Source: Sphingomonas sp. NFR04 (GTDB lineage: Bacteria > Pseudomonadota > Alphaproteobacteria > Sphingomonadales > Sphingomonadaceae). From it: a DNA stretch of 64,000 nucleotides. Each line of letters begins with the position of its first letter. Positions within the stretch are counted from its first letter, which is position 1. The translations under genes were made by a program, and so were the position numbers. The stretch spans positions 280,741 to 344,740 of the forward strand of contig NZ_FORV01000005.1 in assembly GCF_900114095.1 (NCBI RefSeq), given 5' to 3'. This document shows, one piece after another, positions 8,370 to 17,477 of the stretch. Under the pieces are notes generated by a model, which had not been told where the DNA came from, ran no database searches, and saw only the letters and a program-made list of their open reading frames with translations.

Positions 8370-10268
8370 ATGGAACGCAACATGTTCGCATTTCTTGACG
8401 ACTGGCCCCTCACCAAAAAGATGCTGGCGGCCTTCAGCTTTCTCGGCCTGCTGCTGGTTGGTCTTGCGATCAACGGCTGGGTATCGAACCGCGATCTCAC
8501 CAGCATCGCCCGCAAGCATGTCGAAGTCAGCGTCGCCGGCATGTCCAACATGAGCGACGTGATCAGCGACATCAAAGAAATGCGGATCATCGTCTACAGC
8601 CACTATAATGCGCTGACGGACGAGGAGCGCGCCAAGCTGCAGAAGCGCCTCGACACCGCCTCCGACGAGCTCGACAAGGATCTCAAGGCGTTCGCCGCGG
8701 TCGCCGACCCCTCCATGGCCAGCGACATCGCGAAGATGACGACGATCAAGGGGCAGCTCGACGACACCAACCGCCGCATCTTCGAGGCGGACGTGGTCGA
8801 CAAGGACGCCGGGCTCAAGCTGATCAAGGGCGAGGGCAAGGACCGCTCGCACGATGCGCTCGACCAGGCCCAGAAGATCCTCGATGCGCTGCGCAAGGCT
8901 TCCGAGGAAGCCAATACGCGCGGCAACTCCTCCGCATTCACCGCGCTGATCCTCACGATCGGCCTGTCGCTGATCTCGATCGCCGCGCTCGGCGTGGTGT
9001 GGCTGGTGATCAACCGCACCATCGCCCAGCCGATGGCGGCGCTGGCACGCGTCACCAAGACGCTGGCCGAAGGCGGTTCGGCGACGGTGCCGAGCCTGAA
9101 CCGCGGCGACGAACTGGGCGAGATCGCCCGCGCCGTCGAGCAGTTCCGCCTCTCCGCGCAGGAGCGCGCGCAGATCGACGCCCGTGCCGCCGCCGAGCAG
9201 CAGATGGTGACCAACACCGTTCGCGACAGCCTGGTGCGCGTCGCCCAGGGCGACCTCACCGCGGACGTCTCGGTCGACTTCCCGGCGGCCTATGCCGAGC
9301 TCAAGGCGAACCTGAACGAGGCGCTCGCCTCGCTGCGCGAGCTGATCGGATCGGTGACGGCATCGACCCACCGCATCCGCACCGGCTCGAGCGAGATCGC
9401 CCAGGCGAGCGAAGACCTTGCCCGTCGTACCGAGGCGAACGCCGCCGCGCTCGAGGAGACCGCGGCTGCCGTCACCCAGATGGACCAGCGCCTGAAGGCG
9501 ACGGCCACCGCCGCCGGCAGCACGGTGCAGCGCGCCGACCAGGCGATCAGCGTCGTCTCGTCGGGCCGGAGCACCGCCGACGAAGCCGTGCAGGCGATGA
9601 CGCGCGTGTCGGAAAGCGCGAAGGGCATCGACAGCGTCATCGAGGGTCTCGACAAGATCGCCTTCCAGACGCGCGTTCTCGCGATGAACGCGGCGGTCGA
9701 AGCCGGCCGCGCGGGCGAAGCGGGCCGCGGCTTCGCGGTGGTCGCCGATCTCGTCTCGGCGCTCGCGATGCGCGCCGAAGAAGAAGCCGGCCGCGCCCGC
9801 GATCAGCTGACCGCGACGCAGGCCGACATCGTCACCGCCGTCGGCATGGTGGAGAAGGTGGACGGCGCGCTGTCCAACATCTCGAACGATGTGGGCGAGG
9901 TGCACCAGCTGCTCGGCCGCATCGCCAGCGACAACCAGGCCCAGTCCTCGGCGATCTCCGAAATCTCGGACACGATCGGCACGATGGACCAGTCGACCCA
10001 GCAGAACGCGGCGATGGTGGAAGAAACCTCGGCTGCGGCCCGCAACCTCACCTCCGAGGTGGCCTCGCTCGCCGATCAGGCGGAACGCTTCAACATCGGC
10101 AAGACCTCCGCCGGGGCGCGGGCGCCCGCGAACGCCGGCAGCACCGCGACCGCTACGCGAGCGAAGAGCAAGGCCAAGCCCTCGGGCGGCGGCTATGTCT
10201 CGCCGGTCAAGCCGATGGCGACGCCGGCAGCGGCTGCGGCAGGTGGGGACGACTGGACGTCGTTCTGA
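8370..10268 (+). CDS. Methyl-accepting chemotaxis protein
   Basis: 632 residues from the ATG at 8370, with GGAG 7 bases upstream. It has a transmembrane helix near 15-35, a helical sensory domain of about 150 residues (4-helix-bundle type), a second membrane helix near 190-215 and a HAMP region (NRTIAQPMAALARVTK). A long cytoplasmic coiled coil carries the signalling tip FQTRVLAMNAAVEAGRAGE. The C-terminus DDWTSF resembles the WxxF tether that docks CheR and CheB on some receptors. It should signal to the CheA/CheW pair encoded downstream. The ligand is unknown. Confidence 0.93.
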   Translation: MERNMFAFLDDWPLTKKMLAAFSFLGLLLVGLAINGWVSNRDLTSIARKHVEVSVAGMSNMSDVISDIKEMRIIVYSHYNALTDEERAKLQKRLDTASDELDKDLKAFAAVADPSMASDIAKMTTIKGQLDDTNRRIFEADVVDKDAGLKLIKGEGKDRSHDALDQAQKILDALRKASEEANTRGNSSAFTALILTIGLSLISIAALGVVWLVINRTIAQPMAALARVTKTLAEGGSATVPSLNRGDELGEIARAVEQFRLSAQERAQIDARAAAEQQMVTNTVRDSLVRVAQGDLTADVSVDFPAAYAELKANLNEALASLRELIGSVTASTHRIRTGSSEIAQASEDLARRTEANAAALEETAAAVTQMDQRLKATATAAGSTVQRADQAISVVSSGRSTADEAVQAMTRVSESAKGIDSVIEGLDKIAFQTRVLAMNAAVEAGRAGEAGRGFAVVADLVSALAMRAEEEAGRARDQLTATQADIVTAVGMVEKVDGALSNISNDVGEVHQLLGRIASDNQAQSSAISEISDTIGTMDQSTQQNAAMVEETSAAARNLTSEVASLADQAERFNIGKTSAGARAPANAGSTATATRAKSKAKPSGGGYVSPVKPMATPAAAAAGGDDWTSF

Positions 10269-10291
10269 TCGCCTGCGCGCCAGCGGACGAA

Positions 10292-10327
10292 AAAATGGGC
10301 GCCCGGCCATGCCGCGGCGCCCATTTT
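10292..10327. terminator. Hairpin terminator after the chemoreceptor gene
   Basis: A perfect 12-base inverted repeat (AAAATGGGCGCC at 10292-10303, its complement at 10316-10327) ends in TTTT, 24 bases after the stop. It reads as an intrinsic terminator. Confidence 0.8.
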
Positions 10328-10587
10328 GCATGTGGTCGGCGCCGACGCACGGCCGGCCGGGGTCTCGTACCCTGCCCTTGTGCCTGTGCGGAGACCTGCG
10401 GTGCGCTGCGGTGCGGAGCTTCGAGCCTCCTATTGTCCCCCAGCCGGCGATCGCACGTCGCCAAGGGTAGCGGGCCCTCCCCGCGGCGGTGGAGATCCAT
10501 TGGCGCCGATGCTGCCCTGAGCTTCCTCGGACATCTATCCCCGCTTTCGCGGCCGTGACGATAGTCCGCGGCGCGCATCCAGGCACG
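10328..10587. other. Gene-free stretch between two terminators
   Basis: No reading frame here has a ribosome site, codon bias or recognisable domain. The segment lies between the terminators of the chemoreceptor gene and flaF. I see no further element in it. Confidence 0.5.
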
Positions 10588-10620
10588 AAAAAGCCCCGGG
10601 GGATCACCCCGGGGCTTTTT
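10588..10620. terminator. Strong hairpin terminator downstream of flaF
   Basis: Perfect 14-base arms (AAAAAGCCCCGGGG at 10588-10601 and its complement at 10607-10620) with a 5-base loop and T runs on both strands. It lies 23 bases beyond the flaF stop and would stop transcription of flaF on the minus strand. Confidence 0.85.
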
Positions 10621-10642
10621 CGATTCGCGCTGAGGCGAAGGA

Positions 10643-11029
10643 TCAGGCGGCGGCTGCGGTCGCCTGCGGCGCAGGCGCGCGATCCTGGAAGCCCAGGCCT
10701 TCCATGATCGTGCGGTTCACCTGGATCAGCTCCATGATCGACTCGCGCCCGGCGACCACGTCGCTGGTGAAACGATCCACCCAAAGCCCAAGCGAGATGA
10801 TCTTCGCGCGCAGCTCCACCGGCAGCGTGTTCCCGCGAGCACCGCAGTCGGTCATGAACGCGGTCCACATTTCGCGATTGCGGTACAGCGACGGCATCAA
10901 CAGCGCGCCCTTCAGGCCGGCTTCGTGTGCCGTCAGCATTTCCCCGGTGATCTCGCGCATCAGCCGCAGTTCCGCAGCACGCGGCGTCTCGGCCCGGCTC
11001 CGGGCAGCCTGATAAGCATTGATCGTCAT
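10643..11029 (-). CDS. flaF: Flagellar biosynthesis regulator FlaF
   Basis: 128 residues, the usual FlaF length. The start MTINAYQAA, the central segment LYRNREMWTAFMTDC and the later LPVELRAKIISLGLWVDRFT are the conserved FlaF blocks. GGAG lies 6 bases before the ATG. In Caulobacter FlaF is needed for flagellin synthesis and works against FlbT, which represses flagellin mRNA translation. No flbT gene is in this window. It is divergent from the HAD-domain gene, and its promoter element CCTACAATGG resembles that of the two flagellin genes. Confidence 0.9.
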   Translation of the reverse strand: MTINAYQAARSRAETPRAAELRLMREITGEMLTAHEAGLKGALLMPSLYRNREMWTAFMTDCGARGNTLPVELRAKIISLGLWVDRFTSDVVAGRESIMELIQVNRTIMEGLGFQDRAPAPQATAAAA

Positions 11030-11053
11030 TGTCGCTCCTTTGCTCCTGCCGCC

Positions 11054-11060
11054 ATTGTAG
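11054..11060 (-). promoter_or_regulatory. CTACAAT promoter element of flaF
   Basis: Read on the minus strand, TCTTCCTACAATGG lies about 25 bases before the flaF start. The same frame of bases, TCTTCCCACAATGG, stands upstream of both flagellin genes, so flaF and the flagellins may share one promoter class. Confidence 0.55.
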
Positions 11061-11075
11061 GAAGATTTTGCCGGG
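11060..11075 (-). promoter_or_regulatory. Candidate FlbD-type (ftr-like) site between flaF and the HAD gene
   Basis: On the minus strand the site reads CCCGGCAAAATCTTCC. It matches the sites before fliF (CCCGGCAGAAACTGCC) and before fliL/flgF (CCCGGCAATTTCTGCC), and it resembles the Caulobacter ftr elements bound by FlbD. It lies between two divergent promoters. Binding is inferred from similarity alone. Confidence 0.4.
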
Positions 11076-11091
11076 TTGGTCCGTCCCCTTC

Positions 11092-11098
11092 CTATAAG
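11092..11098 (+). promoter_or_regulatory. CTATAAG promoter element of the HAD-domain gene
   Basis: TTCCTATAAGATT lies about 45 bases before the GTG start. The same core stands before flgI and fliF, which ties this gene to the flagellar set. Confidence 0.6.
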
Positions 11099-11142
11099 AT
11101 TCCTGCGTCCCCTCGGTGCGGACGCTTTCCAGGGACAGTACC

Positions 11143-13563
11143 GTGACCGACTTCATCCTTCCGCATGCTTTGCCGTCCGCGCTCGACGGGCGTGCGAACG
11201 TCAAGCTGCTCTCGCTCGACTGCTTCGACACGCTGCTCTGGCGCGACTGCCATGCGCCGATCGACCTCTTCGGCGCGCTGCCCGGCGTGAACGTCCTGCA
11301 GCGGCAATGGGCGGAGACCCGCGCCCGCACCGCCGTGATGGTGCAGCATCGTCACAAGGAAGTATCGATCGAGCAGATCTACCGCGAAATGTATCCGAAT
11401 GCGCGCAAGGCGGAGATCACCGCCGCCGTCGCGCACGAGCTGGACGCCGAGGCGCGGCACTGCTTCGCCTTCCAGCCGGCGGTGGAACTGATCCGCGAGG
11501 CGAAGCGCCGCGGCATCGGCGTGATCATCGTCTCCGACACCTATCTCGACCAGAAGCAGCTGCGCGAACTGATCGCACGCGCTGCCGGCGTCGAAGTCGC
11601 GAACATGATCGAGCGGATCTTCTGCTCGTCCACCTACCACAAGTCCAAGTCGGACGGCCTCTATGCCGACGTGCTCAAGACGCTCAAGGTTCGGCCGGAA
11701 ACGATCCTGCACATCGGCGACAATCCCATCGCCGACGTCGCCGGCGTGGCGCCGTTCGGGGTGCAGACGCTGCACCTCAAGCAGTTCACCGAAGCGACCG
11801 AGCAGCGGCTGCGCCTCGAATCCTCGATCAGTGCCATACTGCACCCAATGCTCCCGGAGATGATCGCAGCGCAGCAGCCCCACCGCGCCGCGCTCGCCAT
11901 CGGCGAGCCGCGGATCGACGATCCGGCGAAAGCACTCGGCTTTTCGGTAATGGGCCCGGTTTTCCACAGCTATGAACGCTGGCTCCAGCAGGAGGCGGCG
12001 GCACTGCAGGCGGAGCGCGGCGGCACCGTCCACTGGCTGTTCATGATGCGCGACGGCCTGCTGCCGATGCGCATCCACCAGGTGGCGCAGCCCGAGAGCC
12101 CGGCCCACTCTGTCGAAATCAGCCGCTTCACCGCCGTCGCCTCCTCGCTCACCAGCCCGGAGGCGATCGACCGCTATGTCCAGTTCGACATCGGCAGCGA
12201 CGCGCGCAAGATTGCGCAGCAGCTGCTGCTGCCACAGCACGAGGCGCGGGCGGTGCTGAAGGGCTTGCCCAAGGACCGACGTCGCATCCCGGCTTTTATC
12301 GAGGAGATCCGCAAGCCGCAGCGCGTCAAGCAGATCATCAAGGCCGGCCAAGGCTTTGCGGATCGGCTGATCGCGCATGTGCGCAGCGTCGTCGATCCGC
12401 AGCCCTGCGATACGCTGATGCTCGTAGACCTGGGTTATAACGGCTCGGTCCAGAACGACGTGGAGGCGCTGCTGCGCGAGCGCTTCGGCGTGCATGTCGC
12501 CGGCCGCTACCTGCTGCTGCGCGAACAGTTCCGCTCCGGCGGCGACAAGAAGGGTATGATCAGCGAAGACGCGTACGACTGCCACACGCTCGAGGCGATC
12601 GCCACCAATGTCGCCGTGCTCGAGCAGGTCTGCACCGCAGCCCAGGGCTCGACGGTCGATTACCAGGCGGACGGCACCCCGGTCCGCACCGCGAACAGCA
12701 TCAAGGGCCGCCAGAGCGAAATTCGCGAACGCATCCAGGAAGGCACGCTGCGCTTCGAGCGGGAGCAGGCCGCCGCCCGGCTGCGCGGCGCCGCGGTCGA
12801 CGAGATGCCGCTGTGGCGCCGCGCCGCCGCCGCGGTGCTCGGCCGGCTGATGTACTTGCCGATGGCGCACGAATTGGCGGTGCTCGCCGAGTTCGAGCAC
12901 GACATCAACGAAGGCGTGAGCGACACCGTGGCGCTGTTTGATCCATCGAGCGCCCGGCATTGTCTTCACCAGCGCGGGCTGTTCTATATGAAGGGCTCCA
13001 ACCGGATGTATTTGCCGGCCGAGTTGCACGGCGAGGGACTGCCGGTGAAGCTTGCCCTGCTCGCGCAGAAGCGCTTCGGGCTGCCGCTCAAATATGCCGA
13101 TTTCGTCGACAGCACGATCTTGGTGCCGGTGATCGTCGCCGACGGGACCAACGTCTCGACCGGCAACGTCACCGCCACGCCCACGCACAACGGCTATTAT
13201 CTGGCGCCGATCCCGATCGGCGACTGCCGCTTCTCGGTGGGCGTACAGTTCGGCCAGCTGTTCGACTGGGTGCAGGTGGAGAGCGCCACGTTCATGCCGG
13301 TCGAATATTTCCTGGCGAGCGCGCAGGGCGCCGGTGTGAACGAAATCAAGGCCGTGCCCTCACTGGAGGGCATGCAGCAGGCAGCACCGAAGCTGTTCCA
13401 CTGTGCCGACGAATTCAGCTTCATGATGGTCCCCCCGCCGCCGCGCGAGGACGACCGGCCGATGATGCTCGCCTTGGTGTTCCGGCCCATCGCGAAGCGC
13501 GGAATCGCCCCCGTGGAAACGGTTCGGCAACCATCGCTGGTGCATGCACCCGGCGTGCGCTGA
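11143..13563 (+). CDS. Large HAD-domain protein of unknown role, flagellum-linked
   Basis: 806 residues from the GTG at 11143, with AGGGA 7 bases upstream. Residues about 20-240 form a HAD-type domain: nucleophile motif SLDCFDTLLW, the second motif in IIVSDTYL and the acidic motif HIGDNPIADVAG. A middle region (270-600) contains blocks such as WLFMMRDGLLPMR and LMLVDLGYNGSVQNDVEALL, which recall HAD proteins found beside surface-polysaccharide genes. The last 200 residues are beta-rich and unassigned. It is preceded by a flagellar-type CTATAAG element and followed by motA. It could phosphorylate, dephosphorylate or transfer a sugar group in flagellar or surface glycan assembly, which is inference. 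Not a standard flagellar gene. Confidence 0.75.
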   Translation: MTDFILPHALPSALDGRANVKLLSLDCFDTLLWRDCHAPIDLFGALPGVNVLQRQWAETRARTAVMVQHRHKEVSIEQIYREMYPNARKAEITAAVAHELDAEARHCFAFQPAVELIREAKRRGIGVIIVSDTYLDQKQLRELIARAAGVEVANMIERIFCSSTYHKSKSDGLYADVLKTLKVRPETILHIGDNPIADVAGVAPFGVQTLHLKQFTEATEQRLRLESSISAILHPMLPEMIAAQQPHRAALAIGEPRIDDPAKALGFSVMGPVFHSYERWLQQEAAALQAERGGTVHWLFMMRDGLLPMRIHQVAQPESPAHSVEISRFTAVASSLTSPEAIDRYVQFDIGSDARKIAQQLLLPQHEARAVLKGLPKDRRRIPAFIEEIRKPQRVKQIIKAGQGFADRLIAHVRSVVDPQPCDTLMLVDLGYNGSVQNDVEALLRERFGVHVAGRYLLLREQFRSGGDKKGMISEDAYDCHTLEAIATNVAVLEQVCTAAQGSTVDYQADGTPVRTANSIKGRQSEIRERIQEGTLRFEREQAAARLRGAAVDEMPLWRRAAAAVLGRLMYLPMAHELAVLAEFEHDINEGVSDTVALFDPSSARHCLHQRGLFYMKGSNRMYLPAELHGEGLPVKLALLAQKRFGLPLKYADFVDSTILVPVIVADGTNVSTGNVTATPTHNGYYLAPIPIGDCRFSVGVQFGQLFDWVQVESATFMPVEYFLASAQGAGVNEIKAVPSLEGMQQAAPKLFHCADEFSFMMVPPPPREDDRPMMLALVFRPIAKRGIAPVETVRQPSLVHAPGVR

Positions 13564-13614
13564 ACCCGCACCTAAGCATTATCCCCGAAGCGACCGGTAC
13601 CCCCGGAAACCATC

Positions 13615-13621
13615 CTATAAT
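13615..13621 (+). promoter_or_regulatory. CTATAAT promoter element of the motA-che operon
   Basis: CATCCTATAATTCTGG lies about 36 bases before the motA start. It is identical in its core to the elements before fliK and the PilZ gene. It probably drives the whole motA to motB operon, whose genes overlap or nearly abut. Confidence 0.6.
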
Positions 13622-13656
13622 TCTGGAAAGATCCAGGGAAAGATTTTGGGCTCATC

Positions 13657-14541
13657 ATGCTGAACGCCGTTGGTTTCGTCATCATTCTCGTGTGCGTGTT
13701 CGGGAGCTTCATGATCTCGGGCGGCAAGTTCGAGATCATTGCGCACGCGCTGCCGCACGAGATGATGGCAATCGGTGGCGCAGCGATCGGCGCCTTCATT
13801 GTCGGCAACTCGATGCCCACGGTGAAGAAGGCCGGCGCCGGCATCATGCGCGCGTTCAAGGGCGGCCGCTGGAAGGCCAGCGACTATACCGACCTGCTGA
13901 CGCTGATGTTCACGCTGCTGACGCTGTTCAAGAAGAGCGGCGCCACCGGCATCGAACCGCACCTGGACAAGCCTGAGGAGAGCGATCTCTTCAAGCCCTA
14001 TCCGCGGCTGCTGAAGGACCATCACCTGATCGAGTTCCTCTGCGATTACCTGCGGATGATGACCGTCAACTTCGAGGATCCGCACCAGCTGGAATCCGCG
14101 ATGGAAGCGGATATCGAGAAGCACCACCACGAGGAAACCCATCCGCAGCACTCGCTGCAGCTGATGGCCGACGGACTGCCCGCCATCGGCATCGTCGCGG
14201 CGGTGCTCGGCGTCATCAAGACGATGGGCTCGATCGATCAGCCGACCGAGATCCTCGGCGCGATGATCGGCGGCGCGCTCGTCGGTACCTTTCTCGGCGT
14301 GCTTCTGTCCTACTGCGTGGTGGCGCCGCTTGCCGGCAAGCTGCTCGAGACGATCGAAGCCGACTCCAAGCCCTTCACCATCGTGAAGACCGCCATCGTT
14401 GCCTATGCCCAGAACCAGCCGGTGCAGGTCGCGATCGAAATCGCCCGTCGCATGACGCCTTCCGCGTTCGCGCCGAGCTTCCAGCAACTCGAAACCGCTC
14501 TCGACGAGGCCAAAAATGGACTTTCCCCTGCCACCGCTTGA
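13657..14541 (+). CDS. motA: Flagellar motor stator protein MotA
   Basis: 294 residues. Four membrane helices fit the MotA plan: two near the N-terminus (residues 1-50) and two after 165 (LPAIGIVAAVLGVIKTMG and the segment ALVGTFLGVLLSYCVVAPL). The cytoplasmic loop carries the charged region that meets FliG. With MotB it forms the proton channel that powers rotation. It opens a long motility/chemotaxis operon; motB lies ten genes downstream rather than next to it. The tail overlaps the STAS gene by 26 bases. Confidence 0.95.
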   Translation: MLNAVGFVIILVCVFGSFMISGGKFEIIAHALPHEMMAIGGAAIGAFIVGNSMPTVKKAGAGIMRAFKGGRWKASDYTDLLTLMFTLLTLFKKSGATGIEPHLDKPEESDLFKPYPRLLKDHHLIEFLCDYLRMMTVNFEDPHQLESAMEADIEKHHHEETHPQHSLQLMADGLPAIGIVAAVLGVIKTMGSIDQPTEILGAMIGGALVGTFLGVLLSYCVVAPLAGKLLETIEADSKPFTIVKTAIVAYAQNQPVQVAIEIARRMTPSAFAPSFQQLETALDEAKNGLSPATA

Positions 14542-14836
14542 GGCCGGCGCGGACAACGCGCTCGCGCTCCCCGCGCACGGAACCACCGTGACGGCCGCGG
14601 ATCTTCAAACCCGCCTCATCCAGGCGGTCGACGGCGACGGCCCGGTCGAGATCGATGCCTCGCAGGTCGAGAGCGTCGGCCAGGCGGTGCTGCAGCTGAT
14701 CGTCGCGGCCAAGGCCGAAGCCGACAAGCTCGGCAAGGCCTTCACCATCCTCAACCCCAGCACTGCCTTCACCGATCGTGTGAACCGTTGCCAGCTCGCA
14801 GCGGCGGTCGGCATTGATACCGGAGAACTTCTGTGA
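14516..14836 (+). CDS. STAS-domain protein of the chemotaxis operon
   Basis: 106 residues with the STAS layout: VEIDASQVESVGQAVLQLIVAAKAEAD followed by a FTILNPS strand. The usual phospho-serine is in the VES-VG turn. It resembles anti-sigma antagonist-like proteins inserted in many chemotaxis operons, where they may tune CheA or a partner. It begins inside the end of motA and its stop overlaps the GTG start of cheY, so it is translated with both. The exact partner is unknown. Confidence 0.8.
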   Translation: MDFPLPPLEAGADNALALPAHGTTVTAADLQTRLIQAVDGDGPVEIDASQVESVGQAVLQLIVAAKAEADKLGKAFTILNPSTAFTDRVNRCQLAAAVGIDTGELL

Positions 14837-15198
14837 CCAAGCTGATCCTTACCGTCGATGACTCCGCGAGCATGCGCATGCTGCTCAAGACGTCGCTGAC
14901 CTCGCAGGGCTTTCGTATCGAGAGCGCGAACGACGGGCAGCATGGGCTGGAGCGCATGCACGAGGTCAAGCCCGACCTGCTCATCACCGACATCAACATG
15001 CCGAAGATGGACGGGTTCGAGCTGATCGAGGCCGTGCGCCAGGTTCCCGAATTCAAGGGCGTGCCGATCCTGGTGCTGTCGACCGAATTCTCGGACGAGA
15101 AGAAGCAGCGCGCCCGCTCCGCCGGCGCCACCGGCTGGATCACCAAGCCCTTCGAGGCCACCAAGCTGGGGGCGGCGATCCGCCGCGTCTGCCCGTGA
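14833..15198 (+). CDS. cheY: Chemotaxis response regulator CheY
   Basis: 121 residues, a single receiver domain. The acidic pair is in TVDDSAS, the phospho-aspartate is D53 in LLITDINMPKMDG, the switch residue lies in LVLSTE and the lysine in ITKPFE. It starts with a GTG overlapping the previous stop. Phosphorylated CheY should bind FliM, whose gene is at about 50 kb, to bias motor rotation. A second CheY is encoded further down the operon, so one may act as a phosphate sink or have a different target. Confidence 0.93.
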   Translation: MTKLILTVDDSASMRMLLKTSLTSQGFRIESANDGQHGLERMHEVKPDLLITDINMPKMDGFELIEAVRQVPEFKGVPILVLSTEFSDEKKQRARSAGATGWITKPFEATKLGAAIRRVCP

Positions 15199-17477
15199 GC
15201 GACGAATTCGACGATATCCAGGCAATCTTCTTCGAAGAGTGCACTGAAGGCCTCACGACGGCCGAGGAAGGGCTGTCGGCGATGCAGTCGGGCGATCTGT
15301 CCGGCGAAACCATTGCCGGCGTGTTCCGCGCGATCCACTCGATCAAGGGTGGTGCCGGCGCCTTCGGCCATTCGGACCTGACCGCCTTCGCGCACAAGTT
15401 CGAGAACGTGCTCGACGAGGTGCGTGCCGGGAAGATCGTCCCCACGCCCGGCGTGATCCGGGTGATGCTGAGCTCGTTCGACGTGCTGTCGGACCATGTC
15501 GAGGCGGCCAAGGGCAATGCGTCCCGGCCGAACGACGGGGCCGCGCTGAGCGCGCTTGAACAGGTGCTCGCCAACAAGGGCGTGCCGGATGGCGACGCGC
15601 CGGCTGCGGCCGCGCCTGCCGCGGCAGCCCCCGCTCCCGCCGCCCCGGCCCCTGCGCCGGCGATGGAGGAAGAGGAAGACGAGTTCGGCTTCCGCCCGGT
15701 GGGCGTGTCGCTCGATGATCTCGACGGCCCCGACGAGGCCGGCGGCTGGACCGTGCGCTTCAAGCCGTCGCGCGCCGCGCTCGCCAATGCCGGCGAGCCG
15801 CTGCTGACGGTGCGCGAGCTGGAGGGCCTGGGCGCGCGCGTCGACTCGGTCGAAATCAGCACGCTGCCCGCGCTGCGCGAGATCGATCCGGAAGACAGCT
15901 ACTTCACCTGGGTGATGCACGCGCCGGCCGAGCTGCCGGAAAGCGACCTCTCCGACTGCTTCGACTTCGTCGCGCCGGACTCGGTGATCGAGATCAAGCG
16001 CAACGAAGACGTGGTCCTGCCCGAAGGGGCTGCCGACACTGAAATGGACGGCGACGAGATCCCGTTCGTGCCGGTGACGGCAACGGTAGACGACTTCATG
16101 GACCTGGGCCCTGCCCCGGCCGCACCTGCCCCGGCGCCCGTCCCGGCTCCGGCACCGGCACCCGTGGCGGCTGCTCCGGAAGCGGCGCCTGCCCCTGCGG
16201 CCGCGGCGACCCCGCCGGCCGGCGGTGGCGGCACGCCCGGTGGCCCTGGTGGCGGCGGTGCTGGCGGCGGCGGCGGTGGCCCGGCCAAGCCGGTCAACGA
16301 AGCCGCGCAGACCATCCGCGTGGACCTCGTCAAGCTCGACCTGCTGCTCAACCTGGTCGGCGAGCTGGTGATCCGCAACTCGATCCTGGCCGACCGGCTG
16401 TCGCCGGCCGATCGCCAGCGCGTCGAACTGCCCGAACTGGCCCGCCTCACCCGGCAGATCCAGGACAACGTCATGTCGCTGCGCGCCCAGCCGATCCGGC
16501 AGGCCTTCAGCCGCGTGCCGCGCATGCTCCGCGATCTGTCGGTCGAGACCGGCAAGCAGATCAACCTCGAGACGATCGGTGAGACGACCGAAGTCGACAA
16601 GGGCGTGATCGAGAAGATCGGCGATCCGCTGACCCACATGATCCGCAACGCCGCGGACCATGGCCTGGAAAGCGCCGAGGAGCGGATCGCGGCGGGCAAG
16701 GACCCCGCGGGCACGATCAAGCTGTCGGCCGAGCAGAAGGGCGCCCGTATCTTCGTTCGCGTGGCGGACAATGGCCGCGGCATCAACCGCGAACGCGTCC
16801 GCGCCAAGGCGGTCGAAAAGGGCATCATCAGCGCCGATGCGGTGCTGACGAACGAGGAAATCGACCAGCTGATCTGCGCCCCGGGCTTCTCCACCGCGGA
16901 GAAGATCTCGAACATCTCGGGTCGCGGCGTGGGCATGGACGTGGTGCGCTCGAACGTGGAAGCCCTGGGCGGCCGCGTCGAGATCCACTCGGTGCCCGGC
17001 GAAGGCACGACCTTCACGATGATCCTGCCGCTCACGCTGGCCATTCTGGACGGCATGATCGTGCGGCTCGCCGGCCAGCGCTTCGTCCTGCCGCTGACGC
17101 ACGTGCTGGAGACGATCCAGCCCGAGCCCGGCCAGGTGAAGCGCACCGCGCCCGACCACGAAGTGATCGACATGCGCGGCGAATATCTGCCGGTGAAGCG
17201 TGCGACCGAGATCTTCGGCCTGAACGACGACCGCGCCATCGAGGACTCGCTGGTGGTGATCGTCGAGAGCGAAAGCTCGGGCAAGGTCGGTCTCGTCGTC
17301 GACACCATCGATGACCGCCGCGAAGTGGTGATCAAGAGCCTGGATCAGAACCTGCATCCGATCCGCGGCCTGGGTGGCGCGACCATCCTGGGCGACGGCT
17401 CGATCGCTCTCATCCTCGACATCGAGGCGCTGGTTTCCTCGCCTACCCGTTTCACGCCCAAAGGACTGGCAGCATGA
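15195..17477 (+). CDS. cheA: Chemotaxis histidine kinase CheA
   Basis: 760 residues, GTG start overlapping the cheY stop. The HPt domain has the phospho-acceptor H48 in AIHSIKGGAGAFG. A long Ala/Pro linker, partly Gly-rich (about residues 300-365), takes the place where the P2 domain ends. The dimerization helix (LDLLLNLVGELVIRN) and the ATPase core (HMIRNAADHGLE near residue 480, then DNGRGI and GRGVGMDVV) follow, then a CheW-like regulatory domain (about 620-755). It passes phosphate to CheY and CheB. The low-complexity linker is high in GC and should be treated with care in alignments. Confidence 0.96.
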   Translation: MSDEFDDIQAIFFEECTEGLTTAEEGLSAMQSGDLSGETIAGVFRAIHSIKGGAGAFGHSDLTAFAHKFENVLDEVRAGKIVPTPGVIRVMLSSFDVLSDHVEAAKGNASRPNDGAALSALEQVLANKGVPDGDAPAAAAPAAAAPAPAAPAPAPAMEEEEDEFGFRPVGVSLDDLDGPDEAGGWTVRFKPSRAALANAGEPLLTVRELEGLGARVDSVEISTLPALREIDPEDSYFTWVMHAPAELPESDLSDCFDFVAPDSVIEIKRNEDVVLPEGAADTEMDGDEIPFVPVTATVDDFMDLGPAPAAPAPAPVPAPAPAPVAAAPEAAPAPAAAATPPAGGGGTPGGPGGGGAGGGGGGPAKPVNEAAQTIRVDLVKLDLLLNLVGELVIRNSILADRLSPADRQRVELPELARLTRQIQDNVMSLRAQPIRQAFSRVPRMLRDLSVETGKQINLETIGETTEVDKGVIEKIGDPLTHMIRNAADHGLESAEERIAAGKDPAGTIKLSAEQKGARIFVRVADNGRGINRERVRAKAVEKGIISADAVLTNEEIDQLICAPGFSTAEKISNISGRGVGMDVVRSNVEALGGRVEIHSVPGEGTTFTMILPLTLAILDGMIVRLAGQRFVLPLTHVLETIQPEPGQVKRTAPDHEVIDMRGEYLPVKRATEIFGLNDDRAIEDSLVVIVESESSGKVGLVVDTIDDRREVVIKSLDQNLHPIRGLGGATILGDGSIALILDIEALVSSPTRFTPKGLAA

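Noticed and set aside
8337..11330. 997-codon minus strand frame across the chemoreceptor gene
   Set aside because: It crosses the chemoreceptor, two terminators and flaF in a wrong frame. Composition is that of an antisense shadow.
14769..17357. 862-codon minus strand frame opposite cheA
   Set aside because: cheA has full domain structure on the + strand; the antisense frame has none.
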